Made by a program: the position numbers and the translations under genes. A DNA stretch of 64,000 bases from Marinobacterium litorale DSM 23545 (GTDB lineage Bacteria; Pseudomonadota; Gammaproteobacteria; Pseudomonadales; Balneatricaceae). This document shows positions 53,428 through 62,534 of the stretch, in pieces (positions within the stretch are counted from its first letter, which is position 1; each line of letters begins with the position of its first letter). The stretch covers positions 157,157 to 221,156 of the forward strand of contig NZ_AUAZ01000004.1 of assembly GCF_000428985.1 (NCBI RefSeq). Reading direction: 5' to 3'. The notes below the pieces were generated by a model. It had not been told where the DNA came from and did no database searches. It worked only from the letters and a program-made list of their open reading frames with translations.

Positions 53428-53507
53428 TTTAACGTTACTTTTAACGTTAACAGCACTGCAACATTTTTCGCATATTTAATCATGAAAATTTATACTATTT
53501 TTAACGT
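53428..53507. promoter_or_regulatory. TTTAACGT operator repeats in a divergent promoter
   Basis: TTTAACGTTA (53428-53437), TTTTAACGTTAA (53439-53450) and TTTTTAACGT (53498-53507) share an AACGTT-type core in the AT-rich 255-bp gap. The third copy directly follows a TATACT -10-like box (53491-53496), where a bound repressor would block the rightward promoter. One of the two flanking proteins is the likely binder. Confidence 0.6.
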
Positions 53508-53534
53508 CCGAGTAATAGCTTGAGAGGGTCCAAC

Positions 53535-54254
53535 GTGGGAGAAATACTTCTGGGGAAATTTAAAACCTGGTGCCAACCGTCCGAGACAACAAAAGCTAAC
53601 TGGGCTATCGACTATCTGAAGCGACACCCTCTATCTCAAGCACGCGGCCCCGCCGTCGAGTTGGTGCCACATTCAGCAACCTCAGAACCTGCCAGGAGCG
53701 AATACGATCATGTTTTAAAATTAATTGATAATGCAGATGATTCTCGATACGAGAACCATGAACGTTTAGGCCGCTTAAAGTCGGGGTGGAGAAACGCCAA
53801 CTTCAGAAACAAGAAGAACCTTAAACCCACATCATTTCTGTTAGATATCGACACTCATCGAGCCCTAGCAACCCTTGCGAACGCGCGAAACACAACGAAG
53901 ACTGACGTTGTACGCCAGCTTATTGAGGACGCTGAAGAATTCCGAGCTCAGACTAGAGCGCATCTGAAAAATGAACTGGAGGATGCTTACTCCCAGCGAA
54001 GCAAGCAATTAAGAAGGAAGATAGACAGCGATTTGAGCATCGATCCCCCTGCGAAACGAAAAGAGCAAGAGTTACAAGATCAACTCAGTAAGGCAGTCAC
54101 AGCAGCGAGCGGCTTGTATAGCCTACTTATGGAGAACGCTACAGCTCCGGAACCGCATGATGCCGAAAAGTTAAGCGAGATGATCACAAATGTACTCGAA
54201 CCACTGCCAAAAGCGTTGGAAAAAAAAATCACAATCATAAAGGGTAGTGCTTAG
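53535..54254 (+). CDS. Uncharacterised protein with RHH-like segment
   Basis: A 239-residue protein from a GTG with GAGAGG upstream. KPTSFLLDIDTHRALATLAN, then TKTDVVRQLIEDAEEF (residues about 95-140), looks like a ribbon-helix-helix DNA-binding motif (beta strand, then two helices). A charged coiled-coil C-terminus follows (LEDAYSQRSKQLRRKID). It may bind the TTTAACGT repeats before it. Next to it are the IS256 remnant and the island end. Confidence 0.55.
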   Translation: MGEILLGKFKTWCQPSETTKANWAIDYLKRHPLSQARGPAVELVPHSATSEPARSEYDHVLKLIDNADDSRYENHERLGRLKSGWRNANFRNKKNLKPTSFLLDIDTHRALATLANARNTTKTDVVRQLIEDAEEFRAQTRAHLKNELEDAYSQRSKQLRRKIDSDLSIDPPAKRKEQELQDQLSKAVTAASGLYSLLMENATAPEPHDAEKLSEMITNVLEPLPKALEKKITIIKGSA

Positions 54255-54301
54255 AAACTTTCGTCACTTCAGCAGCATACCATAAGCGGTGATGACACCT
54301 G

Positions 54302-54760
54302 GCTGATAATTTCGACTTCGACAAAGCACTTGAAACGCTCCGCTCCGGCAAAGACCTGACCGGCAAGGATGGCGTTCTGCCACGTTCGTTGATCAAACAG
54401 CCGACGGAAGTGGTGCTGAGTGCAGAGTTTGATCAGCATTTTACCGGCGATACACAACCCAACCGCCGTCGCAAGACCATCAAGGCCGCCACCGGCAGCT
54501 TTGAAGTGGATATACCACGTGATCGAGCGGGGACGCTTGAGCCCGAACTCGTGAAGAAGGACCAGACAAAACTCACTGACCAGATCGACTGCAAGATACT
54601 TTCAATGTTTGCCCTCGGCATGAGCTACCGGGATATCCGTGCTCATGTTGAGGATATGTACGGCCTAGAGGTTTCGGAAGCCGTTATCAGCGGTGTTACT
54701 GACCAACTGATCCCTGAGCAGCAGCGGCCGCTGGAAGCGATCTACCCCATCGTCTGGCTG
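54302..54760 (+). pseudogene. IS256-family transposase remnant
   Basis: The frame reads ADNFDFDKALETLRSGKDLT, then IKQPTEVVLSAEFDQHF, IPRDRAGTLEPELV, LYARGM-type FALGMSYRDIRAHVEDMYG and RPLEAIYPIVWL: the N-terminal third of an IS256-type (Mutator-like) transposase. The start Met is missing (in-frame stop at 54293), and similarity stops at about 54760, with no DDE domain. The reading frame continues to 54850 in unrelated sequence. A decayed insertion near the island end. Confidence 0.8.
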
Positions 54761-54953
54761 AACAGCGCCACTAGAAGATTCGGCAAGGCTGCGTCACATT
54801 GGCAAAGCTGTATACGCGCGGCCAGGATCAATATCGAACGCCACCAATAACTGCCGAGGCTCAGCCCAGCGCAAGCCCAAGAGATCAGCTACTGGACGTC
54901 AACTGTGCGGTTTTTCCAAGTAAAATCAGGAGGTTACCTAACCCGCATCCAAA

Positions 54954-55050
54954 GGGGGTACAAAAAGGGGTACATTCCAACTAAAAAAAGCATTAAATCC
55001 TTAAATATCAAATCTTTATAGATTCTTTTCGGTAGACGCCACCTCCACCA
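54954..55050 (+). other. Candidate right island end: arm repeats plus tRNA/tmRNA-like 3' end
   Basis: GGGGGTAC (54954-54961) and GGGGTACAT (54967-54975) repeat the words upstream of the integrase. At 55031-55050 GGTAGACGCCACCTCCACCA ends like a tmRNA or tRNA 3' terminus with CCA. No tRNA body precedes it, so it is a duplicated end left by integration. The flanking gap 54851-55294 has no gene; it also holds a CTCTCG...CGAGAG hairpin near 55170. Confidence 0.5.
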
Positions 55051-55294
55051 AATATCTTTTAGGCGATTATTTTCGTTTAAAAACAGTGGCTTATATTTTG
55101 TAAGCGCAGGCTAATTTACCACCCAGAGTTACCTCACATAGCAGCGCTCGGTAAAAGACTACTCAACTCTCGATTCCGAGAGAAACTCAAGTCGTGGGCT
55201 CTCTTGCATCCTTAGACAGAGCTTCGGCTACACCTTCAGATTACAATTATCAAACGTCCTCACTCGGCTTCAGATAGGAAGGGGTTCTACCCCG

Positions 55295-55621
55295 TTACTC
55301 TTCATACTTCCGCACCCAATGAGGGAGATCGCGATGATCATGAAGTACGCGGATAACATCGATATGTTTGGGTTGCTCCATGTAAAATACGAGATGGGGA
55401 TACCGCTTCAAAGGCCAGCTTTTCAAACCGGGCCAGTTGAGCTCATGGGCATAAAATGTTGAGCCAGACCTGGGATGACGACCGATGTGATTGAGCCCTT
55501 TCTCAAGCGCATCGACAAAGCCCATCGCGATCTCTTCTCTGGCTTCAGAAAGGTAATATTCGATGGCGAGATCTACGTCGTTGGATGCCTTCTCGCGTAA
55601 ATGAGCTGGTTTGACCTTCAC
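55295..55621 (-). CDS. parE: ParE/RelE-type toxin
   Basis: A 108-residue RelE/ParE-fold toxin: YYLSEAREEIAMGFVDALEK, GLNHIGRHPRSGS and KRYPHLVFYMEQPKHIDVIR with RVLHDHRDLPHW are the typical strands and the RVLHxxRD end. ParE toxins poison gyrase. Its start overlaps the antitoxin stop by 4 bases, the usual order. Confidence 0.88.
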   Translation of the reverse strand: MKVKPAHLREKASNDVDLAIEYYLSEAREEIAMGFVDALEKGLNHIGRHPRSGSTFYAHELNWPGLKSWPLKRYPHLVFYMEQPKHIDVIRVLHDHRDLPHWVRKYEE

Positions 55622-55851
55622 TTGCGCTGGCGAATACGGTCGCGCAGACCATCAAAGTAGTTTTGATCAGCCTCAGCCACTACCGGCGACTCCCCCCCCT
55701 CGCGCAGCAAACTGCGGAGCTGGGCTCGATCCTGATCCCTTCGAATCAGTTCACGCACATATTCGCTGCTCGAGCCAAAGCCACGCTGGCTGACCTGGTC
55801 ATCAACGAAGCCTTTAAGGGAGTCTGGCAGGGATATATTCATCGTACTCAT
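55618..55851 (-). CDS. parD: ParD-type antitoxin
   Basis: A 77-residue ribbon-helix-helix antitoxin: MNISLPDSLKGFVDDQVSQR, then GFGSSSEYVRELIRRDQDR, then a C-terminal toxin-binding tail. The ATG at 55851 is favoured over the earlier one at 55887. ParD neutralises ParE and represses the operon. The pair lies just outside the island end and may stabilise it. Confidence 0.88.
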   Translation of the reverse strand: MSTMNISLPDSLKGFVDDQVSQRGFGSSSEYVRELIRRDQDRAQLRSLLREGGESPVVAEADQNYFDGLRDRIRQRK

Positions 55852-55974
55852 AGCGTTCAGAATAGACTCAATGGCAAAAATTGGCAAGATTTACGCTACA
55901 GCCCCGTAGCTTACCACCCACAAAGCGTAGATGGGGAAATCTGCCGCACGGCCTAAACCATGCGGCTCTCAGGC

Positions 55975-57783
55975 TCAAACCGCACTGTAGCTGCCATAGA
56001 GGTAATCAACCGCGCCCAGCATCGTCAGTTCCACGTATTCATTGGACTGTGTCATATCGACGAGTACGTCCACTTGGGTGCGCTTTCCGGACTCCAGCTC
56101 ATCCAACCACCACTGGTAGCCTTCGCCATCTGGCGCTCGCCCAAAGACCCCTTCATACATATGGGTCAGGAACACCTCATTGTTAATGGTGTTGCCATCC
56201 AGAGCATCCACATATCCCAGAAACTCTTCAGACCAGAGGAACCCGGCGGCCATGCTTTTCAGGTCTTCTCGGCCCGACTCGATCTCATTCAGCCACCAGG
56301 TGTAGCCACCATCATCGGGTTGGCGCTGAAGGGCACCAAAGTAGGTGCGATAGAGCTGGGCTTCCGATGCCGAGATCGTGCTGCTGTTGGGCAGACCTAT
56401 CTCGGCATCCCAATGAAAGGCGTCGTCGTCGATAATCTGCAGCGTTGAAACCGCAGAGTCGATTGCAACACGTTCGCCATTGAAGCTGAGGTTTTCGACG
56501 TTTTCCAGAACGTCACGCCCTTCATCGAGATCTTTGCTATCCAGATCGATGGTAACGTACTGGGCACTGTTCTCCGGGTTTACGAAAACAACGTAGTTGG
56601 ATGTAGCGCTTTCATAGGTAACCGTGTCGTTACCGTTACCGGTGTCGATACGATCGTCGCCCGCTCCGGCTGCGATGCTGTCGTCGAAGCTGCCATCATT
56701 CTCAACGCTGATCCAGTTGCTCTCGGCGCTATCCGCGGCCAGCCAGTCACTCAGGACAGCGTCAACGCTTACACTTTCTTCATAGGCCAACGACTGCTCT
56801 GTTTCGAAGATACCGGAGAAGAAGGTGATCTGGTCCACCCACCCCTTGAGGTCAGACAGGCTATCCGGGTTGTTTTTCTCGAAGGTGCCATCCAACCTTA
56901 CAGTCTGATTTTGACCGGATATGGATTCAATAAAGTAAACGGCATTCTCGGTGAACTGAGTCAGGACGCCCTCAAGCTTATCCGCACCCGATTCGGCTGT
57001 CAGAATCAATGCTTTATCAGCGGCGTAGGTGTAGCTTGCCCCGGCAAAGGTCGCGGCCTGCTCAGTGGAGATGGACTGCAAGCCCAGTTCACCACCGACA
57101 GGGTTCTCGGGCATTTGCGCGCCAACGCCCGTAAGACCGGCGCCGCTCAGGGTGAAGTCATCGGCCCGGGTTATATCAACGGTGTACCCAAGATCCTCCA
57201 GCGCGCCGATGGTCAGTACGCTCAGTGGCATGGGCGGCGAATTTTCTGCATAGCCGGTCATCAGCTCGGTATCAAAGATACTCTCTTCCCAATGGGAGTA
57301 AGCTGTACCTGAGCCACCATCGTTCTCCAGCGGTATATATGACTGGGTCTGGCCGGTCAGTGACTCGTAGTACGCCAAGGCTGACTCACCGGTATATTGT
57401 GTGCCGCTGCTCAGCCCCCGGCTGGAGAAGAACCAGCTCGAAAAACCGAGTACATGGCCCATCTCATGCAGAATCACATCCTCCAACGTTCCCTGGGACT
57501 GCATGTAGGCCATATCGGCAGAGTCAAACTGCATGATGCCGTGGATCGGAAGCAGCGTTCCGTCAGTGCGCAAATAGTCAGCACCCGCTCGGCCAAGGAT
57601 GCCTGACTCGCCATCGATGGCGACGACCGACGCATTAATCAACAGATCATCCACGGGGCCGAAAGGAGTGCTCGCCACATCCAGCAGGTCGCCGGTAATG
57701 ACCTCTTCCCAACGCGCAGCGGCCTGTTCAAATATCGGGAGGTAGGCCGTATCACCGGCAAAGTCGACCACTACAGGGATCAC
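55975..57783 (-). CDS. Leishmanolysin-like (M8) RTX protease with DUF4214 repeats
   Basis: A 602-residue secreted-type metalloprotease. HEMGHVLGF (106-114) is the zinc site, and HWEESIFDTELMTG carries the third His and Met-turn of the M8 family. A calcium-binding RTX stretch (GAGDDRIDTGNGND) follows at about 390, and two DUF4214 repeats (RTYFGALQRQPDDGGYTWWL; YEGVFGRAPDGEGYQWWLDE) lie near the C-terminus. No signal peptide, fitting type I secretion. A GTG start at 57783 is the only choice, as an in-frame TAG lies 24 bases upstream; the N-terminus may be slightly short. Confidence 0.8.
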   Translation of the reverse strand: MIPVVVDFAGDTAYLPIFEQAAARWEEVITGDLLDVASTPFGPVDDLLINASVVAIDGESGILGRAGADYLRTDGTLLPIHGIMQFDSADMAYMQSQGTLEDVILHEMGHVLGFSSWFFSSRGLSSGTQYTGESALAYYESLTGQTQSYIPLENDGGSGTAYSHWEESIFDTELMTGYAENSPPMPLSVLTIGALEDLGYTVDITRADDFTLSGAGLTGVGAQMPENPVGGELGLQSISTEQAATFAGASYTYAADKALILTAESGADKLEGVLTQFTENAVYFIESISGQNQTVRLDGTFEKNNPDSLSDLKGWVDQITFFSGIFETEQSLAYEESVSVDAVLSDWLAADSAESNWISVENDGSFDDSIAAGAGDDRIDTGNGNDTVTYESATSNYVVFVNPENSAQYVTIDLDSKDLDEGRDVLENVENLSFNGERVAIDSAVSTLQIIDDDAFHWDAEIGLPNSSTISASEAQLYRTYFGALQRQPDDGGYTWWLNEIESGREDLKSMAAGFLWSEEFLGYVDALDGNTINNEVFLTHMYEGVFGRAPDGEGYQWWLDELESGKRTQVDVLVDMTQSNEYVELTMLGAVDYLYGSYSAV

Positions 57784-57950
57784 AGCTCGGTTTAAGTGTA
57801 GCGGCTAATCTCCCACTGCTACGCCTGTTTGCCGTGATACAGATCACATTGCCGGTTTAAAAGCCGAGCCCTTTCATCATGGGCGTTAAGTTCCTACGCT
57901 ACCACAACGTCTACACTGGGAGGAATCTATCCGCAACGGGGGCTTTGCTC

Positions 57951-59138
57951 ATGGATCACAAGGACTACTACAGGACACTGGCTGCCGCACATCGGGGCAG
58001 TGAACTGCCTTTTCCCAAGGAAGAGTTTGACGCTCGCCTGAGACAGGCTCGCAAGGAGATGCAGCAGCAGGGGTTGGACGCACTGCTGCTCACCTCTCCC
58101 GCCGATATTTTCTATTTGTGCGGCTATCACACGTTCGAAGTATCGGTACATGCGGCGTTGGTGGTCACCGATAACCATACCCTGTTGCAGGTCGCGTCCA
58201 TTGAAACGGGGCCCGCCGTTGTGACCGCTCAGGTCGATGAAGTGGTCGGTTATCGATGGGAACAGCTCGATGAAGTGCTAACCCCGCTGTCAGACTCGTT
58301 GTCGAACTGCCGGGCGATCGCCTTCGACGGTTCTTCCCCCGGCCTGCGCTATGGCATTATCCACCCGCTTCAGTTGCGCCTTGGCAGTGAGCATTTTCAC
58401 GATTCAGCCTTCGATTTAATGGCGGGGCTTCGACTGGTCAAGAGCGCCAGGGAGTTAGACTGCCTTGCACAGAGTGCCAGGATATCGGCACTGGGCTTAG
58501 AGGCCGCTATTGATGCTATAGAACCCGGTATTACCGACAGTGAAATCGCTGCCGAGGGTGCCAAAGCGATGCATGCGGCCGGCAGCGAATTTTTCAGTCT
58601 CGCGCCCATCGTCACAGCCGGGCCACGCAGCGGTATCATCCATGTCAATCACAAGCGTAATCCAGTTCGTAAAGGCGAATCAGTCTTTCTGGAGTTCGGG
58701 GCGGTCTGGCAACGCTATACGGCGCCGATCATGCGTACGGTGTCGCTGGGCCCACCGGAACGTGAGATTCAGAGTGCTGCAGAGCTCTGCAATCAGCTGG
58801 AACGCATACTATGCGAGGCGATGAAACCCGGTGTTCGCTTCGAAGAGGCCGCCGCACAGGCTCAGCAAGCGTTCGACAGCCGGGGAGCGGATCTATTCCA
58901 CTCGGGGGTCTTCGGATATTCGGTAGGCGCGCAGTTCCCACCCAGCTGGGTGGAAGGCACCGGCTTCATTGCCAAAGGGCAAACGCGGGAGCTGGCCGAG
59001 AACATGGTCTTTCATCTACCACTGTGCCTGCGTCTGCCCGGCCGTTGGGGCGTCGGTTTGAGCAACACCGTCAAGGTCACCCGCTCCGGCGCTATTCCCA
59101 TCACTGATCATGACGGGCGCTTGGTCGTGCGTGGATGA
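57951..59138 (+). CDS. M24 (creatinase/ectoine-hydrolase DoeA-like) protein without metal ligands
   Basis: A 395-residue pita-bread-fold protein from the ATG at 57951 (GGGGG upstream). The usual D-D-H-E-E metal ligands are replaced: LEFGAVWQRYTAPIMRT has E and A at the Asp positions, FGYSVGAQFPPSW has Y at the His position, and GVGLSNTVKV lacks the final Glu. This metal-free pattern and the GYSVG..FPP.W motif recall creatinase and ectoine hydrolase DoeA. The substrate is probably a small C-N bond compound, not a peptide. Confidence 0.72.
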   Translation: MDHKDYYRTLAAAHRGSELPFPKEEFDARLRQARKEMQQQGLDALLLTSPADIFYLCGYHTFEVSVHAALVVTDNHTLLQVASIETGPAVVTAQVDEVVGYRWEQLDEVLTPLSDSLSNCRAIAFDGSSPGLRYGIIHPLQLRLGSEHFHDSAFDLMAGLRLVKSARELDCLAQSARISALGLEAAIDAIEPGITDSEIAAEGAKAMHAAGSEFFSLAPIVTAGPRSGIIHVNHKRNPVRKGESVFLEFGAVWQRYTAPIMRTVSLGPPEREIQSAAELCNQLERILCEAMKPGVRFEEAAAQAQQAFDSRGADLFHSGVFGYSVGAQFPPSWVEGTGFIAKGQTRELAENMVFHLPLCLRLPGRWGVGLSNTVKVTRSGAIPITDHDGRLVVRG

Positions 59139-59164
59139 CGCACGGCCTGAGCGGTCAGCGATTA

Positions 59165-59404
59165 TCAGTCCAACTGTTTCTTGGTGACACTCTCTCTGGA
59201 GCGGGAGAACCAGCCGGCTCCGGCACACACCAGCGCCAGAAGTGCGGAGCCACCAGAGATCATCTGCATCACCTCGCGGTCGTGACGAAGCTGCTCAGCC
59301 ATCTCGGGAGCCGCTTTAATGTCAGCTTCACCCGGCATTTTGGAAAAGCTCCAGAGTGTCAGCATGAGAAAACACAGCGCCATTGCGTAGGCAAACTCTT
59401 TCAT
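59165..59404 (-). CDS. Small membrane protein with two TM segments
   Basis: A 79-residue protein. EFAYAMALCFLMLTLWSF and GGSALLALVCAGAGWF are two hydrophobic segments flanking a soluble helix (MAEQLRHDREVMQM). A GAGG site lies before the ATG. Function unknown. Convergent with the M24 gene and upstream of nothing obvious. Confidence 0.6.
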   Translation of the reverse strand: MKEFAYAMALCFLMLTLWSFSKMPGEADIKAAPEMAEQLRHDREVMQMISGGSALLALVCAGAGWFSRSRESVTKKQLD

Positions 59405-59469
59405 AAGAACCTCTTTTAACGGCGGGCAATAAAAGTGTCGGTGATCTTTAAGGGGTCAAATACGGGCGC

Positions 59470-60459
59470 TCAGAAGAGCTCCACTTCATCATGAACAACC
59501 GGACCAAATTCCGACTCACTCAGATACTCTACACGATTGCGGCCATTGGATTTCGCCTTGTAGAGCGCTTGATCCGCCACTTCAATCAACGCGTGAGCGG
59601 GTTTGTTGTGATCAACCTGCGTAAAACCGATACTGACAGTCGCATCCCCGGAGGGGAACTGATACCCCTCGACGGCGGCCCGGAACCGCTCAAGCGCCTT
59701 ATCGACACCGGCTTTGTCGGTTTGATTGATAATAACGAGAAACTCCTCACCCCCATAACGAAATAAGAAGTCCGAGTAACGAAAGGACTTTTCCATCAGG
59801 TTGGCAAAGTGGATCAGGACTTCATCACCGTAAAGGTGGCCGAAGTTATCATTAATCGACTTGAAGTGATCAATGTCGAGCAGGGCTATCCAGGATTGGC
59901 TGCTTGAATCAATATCATCCCGTTGGCGATAAAACTCCAGCACCTGATCCAGAATCAGGTCCAATGTCTGCCGGTTATGCATATGGGTGAGCGGGTCGCG
60001 CTCTTTGGTATCGAGCAGGCGCACCAACTGCTCGTAAACCCTGGCCAGTCCACGGAAAACCGCCAACTCATAACCCTCGGGCTGGCCGGATATGAGCAGC
60101 AGACGCTTGGGCGTCATATCCTGACTCAGGTAGATGGCGCTGTAGGGGTGCCCTTCATGCACGAAGGTCTTCATGCCATGGGGGTTATCGCGAATAATCC
60201 GCTCAACGACAGCGGCTTTCTCGTCGACATAATCGGCATCCAGGCTTAGCGGGAAACGCCGGACCAGAAAGTCTCGGTTGTTCTGCACCTGGTCATTCTG
60301 TTTACCGGTATCTCCGAGGACTTCATAGGAGCGAACTTCACTGACAGCCTCCAGCATGAGTAGCTGAGAGATCATCTTCTGCGTCAGATCAAAGTAGGTA
60401 CGTGCCTGAAGCAGCCCGGCTGCCAGCTCAAAGCCTCGTTCGAGATCGGTAAAAGTCAT
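59470..60459 (-). CDS. Diguanylate cyclase (GGDEF)
   Basis: A 329-residue protein. The C-terminal GGDEF domain (about 155-315) has the active-site [25 protein letters not shown] substrate-binding region, and [15 protein letters not shown] end. The N-terminal 150 residues are GAF-like or unassigned. It makes cyclic di-GMP. The RxxD inhibitory site is not evident. AGGGTGAGG precedes the ATG. Confidence 0.9.
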   Translation of the reverse strand: MTFTDLERGFELAAGLLQARTYFDLTQKMISQLLMLEAVSEVRSYEVLGDTGKQNDQVQNNRDFLVRRFPLSLDADYVDEKAAVVERIIRDNPHGMKTFVHEGHPYSAIYLSQDMTPKRLLLISGQPEGYELAVFRGLARVYEQLVRLLDTKERDPLTHMHNRQTLDLILDQVLEFYRQRDDIDSSSQSWIALLDIDHFKSINDNFGHLYGDEVLIHFANLMEKSFRYSDFLFRYGGEEFLVIINQTDKAGVDKALERFRAAVEGYQFPSGDATVSIGFTQVDHNKPAHALIEVADQALYKAKSNGRNRVEYLSESEFGPVVHDEVELF

Positions 60460-60529
60460 GCCTCACCCTGTTGATAGTCAGGGATATTCTACCCCATCTC
60501 GACTGAATGGTCGCACTGAAAACAGGGGA

Positions 60530-62506
60530 TTAACGATCAGCGGCCCAGCTTTCCAGCGCCATCCGGCGGGTTGCCTCCAGCTCTTCCGTGGGTACGACTG
60601 CTTCTGTACGCACCATCGGTCCCCCGGGATCATCATGAAACACGTAGAGCCGTGAGAGCAGCTGCGGAAACGGAAGAGAGGCCTCTCCGAAGCGCTCGCC
60701 ATGCCCCTGGGTGGAAACAATCACACCGTTACCCCAGTTCTGACCGCTGTCGTTGTTGGGATTAAAGAAGTAAACCCGCATCACACCCTCCTGATCGAGG
60801 GCAATCCGGATCAGGGTAATGGCGTGCCAACCCACAAAACGGGCGCCGCTGTCGGTGATCGCAACACCGGCGGGCTGGGGGTGAATCAACGGCTGATTAC
60901 CGTTATAAAGCGGGTGATAGCTGGCGTAGAACTGGCCGATGAACGTCTCATAATCCTTGACTTTACCGGTGGCCACATCGACCGCAATCTTGAATTCCCG
61001 ACCAACCCACCAACCATGAAACTCGGGATTGATCCAGCGATGGGGATCCTCTCCCCGCTCGGCGCAGAGCCGTCCCATCTCTTTGTAGATCAGGTCCAGT
61101 GCCGGTACCAGAATCAGCGACACCGGATCGGTATCCAGTGGCGGCAGCTCCAGCCCCGTCATCAGCTCGATTGAATTGAGGGTTTGACCTTCGAAATGCA
61201 TCTGGATGCTGTCAAAGCGCGCCGCCTGCGCGATCAGGTGCAGCAGATAATCCGGATCATTGTAAGACCACATGGAGATCGCCCGCACCGACTGACAGGT
61301 GGGGTTATTGCCCTGCCCCACACCCAGCGGCTGACCCAGTAACGAGATAACACCGGCCAGCAGATGGACCCGGGCCGGCAGCTGATCACCAAAAACCTGG
61401 CCAATTATACCTTCCGTCCGCTCTGACAGCTGCAACCCGATCTGCCGCCACAGCCCGGGCGCAATCGGTTGGGAGTAGAGGATGCCGCGCTCAAGCAACA
61501 GTGCGAGCCCATAAACGCACTGTGCGGTTTGGGGATGAATCGCGTCCAGAATCAGCCGATGCACCAGATCCTGAAAACTCCTCAGGGCATCCAGCCCGGT
61601 GCTGCTGAGCCCCAGTGCATCCGGGATCAGCTGGGTATGTCCCTGGGTAATCAGCCAGCGCAGGTAGATCACATGATAATCGGACACCAGTCCCACATCA
61701 TGCATGGCACGGGCGAAGCCGTAGGCTTCCTGCTGCAGGCCCTGATGATCCATGGTTTCAAGACGCGCCACGTACGCATCGATACCCGGGTCGTCCAGAC
61801 AGCCCTGTGTGGGCCCGAACAACGCGCTGATCAGGCGCTCGGCGCCGAGACGGTTTTCGCCGCTATCGGAGATCCCCTGATTCAGGGCGATTGCGATCTG
61901 GGTCACCATCGCCTTAACGTGGGCTACCTGAATCGGCCGCTGGGCCAGAATGCGCCAGATCTCATCGACCAGATTACCCAGTATCTGGTCAAAACCGATC
62001 TGTTCAAGAATAAAGCGAAAGTGCTCGCCAACCGCCTCGCCCAACGCGCCCAGCCGCACCCGCAGCGCTTCATCTCCGCCGCCGATCAGCTGGTTCAGGT
62101 TCAGCGCCAGCACCTGGGTTAAAAAGTGGCGCGCCTGCTCAGCCGTTGTACCCTGGTGATGGTGCGCATCATTCACCACGGCCAACAGACGGAGCTGAGA
62201 CAGGCAATCGAGCACAATGGTGGTTTTATCACCCACCTCCAGGGTATGGCGCACCAGGTTGGGCAACAGCATCGATGGATGATCCCAGTCAGTCCCCAGG
62301 AACAGCCCCGCGTCGTCCATTTTCGGAGCCAGCTGGTACAGACGCTCAATACCACCGGGCTTCGACATCATCCGCGCGGCCAACTCCAGTAACGGCCCCT
62401 GATGGGTCGCCTTAGCGAAGGGGCGCGACTGCGCCAGCCGGGTTAGCGCGTGTTCCAGTTTTTCGTCGAGCAGTCGAAACTGCTCGTCATGCGGGGCGGA
62501 ATCCAT
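60530..62506 (-). CDS. Large protein of unknown function next to an ATP-grasp enzyme
   Basis: A 658-residue mostly helical protein. No motif is recognised, though the C-terminal 170 residues (FHGWWVGREFKIAVDVATGK, TDSGARFVGWHAITLIRI, YFFNPNNDSGQNWGNGV) look like a compact beta-rich domain with a conserved Asn/Asp/His/Trp set, reminiscent of a cysteine-protease-like or transglutaminase-like fold, without proof. HHHQG near residue 120 is noteworthy. Start ATG at 62506 (GTG at 62512 possible). It lies 28 bp after the ATP-grasp gene. Confidence 0.6.
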   Translation of the reverse strand: MDSAPHDEQFRLLDEKLEHALTRLAQSRPFAKATHQGPLLELAARMMSKPGGIERLYQLAPKMDDAGLFLGTDWDHPSMLLPNLVRHTLEVGDKTTIVLDCLSQLRLLAVVNDAHHHQGTTAEQARHFLTQVLALNLNQLIGGGDEALRVRLGALGEAVGEHFRFILEQIGFDQILGNLVDEIWRILAQRPIQVAHVKAMVTQIAIALNQGISDSGENRLGAERLISALFGPTQGCLDDPGIDAYVARLETMDHQGLQQEAYGFARAMHDVGLVSDYHVIYLRWLITQGHTQLIPDALGLSSTGLDALRSFQDLVHRLILDAIHPQTAQCVYGLALLLERGILYSQPIAPGLWRQIGLQLSERTEGIIGQVFGDQLPARVHLLAGVISLLGQPLGVGQGNNPTCQSVRAISMWSYNDPDYLLHLIAQAARFDSIQMHFEGQTLNSIELMTGLELPPLDTDPVSLILVPALDLIYKEMGRLCAERGEDPHRWINPEFHGWWVGREFKIAVDVATGKVKDYETFIGQFYASYHPLYNGNQPLIHPQPAGVAITDSGARFVGWHAITLIRIALDQEGVMRVYFFNPNNDSGQNWGNGVIVSTQGHGERFGEASLPFPQLLSRLYVFHDDPGGPMVRTEAVVPTEELEATRRMALESWAADR

Positions 62507-62534
62507 AGTCACCGTTCGCGTGCCTTTTCTGTCC

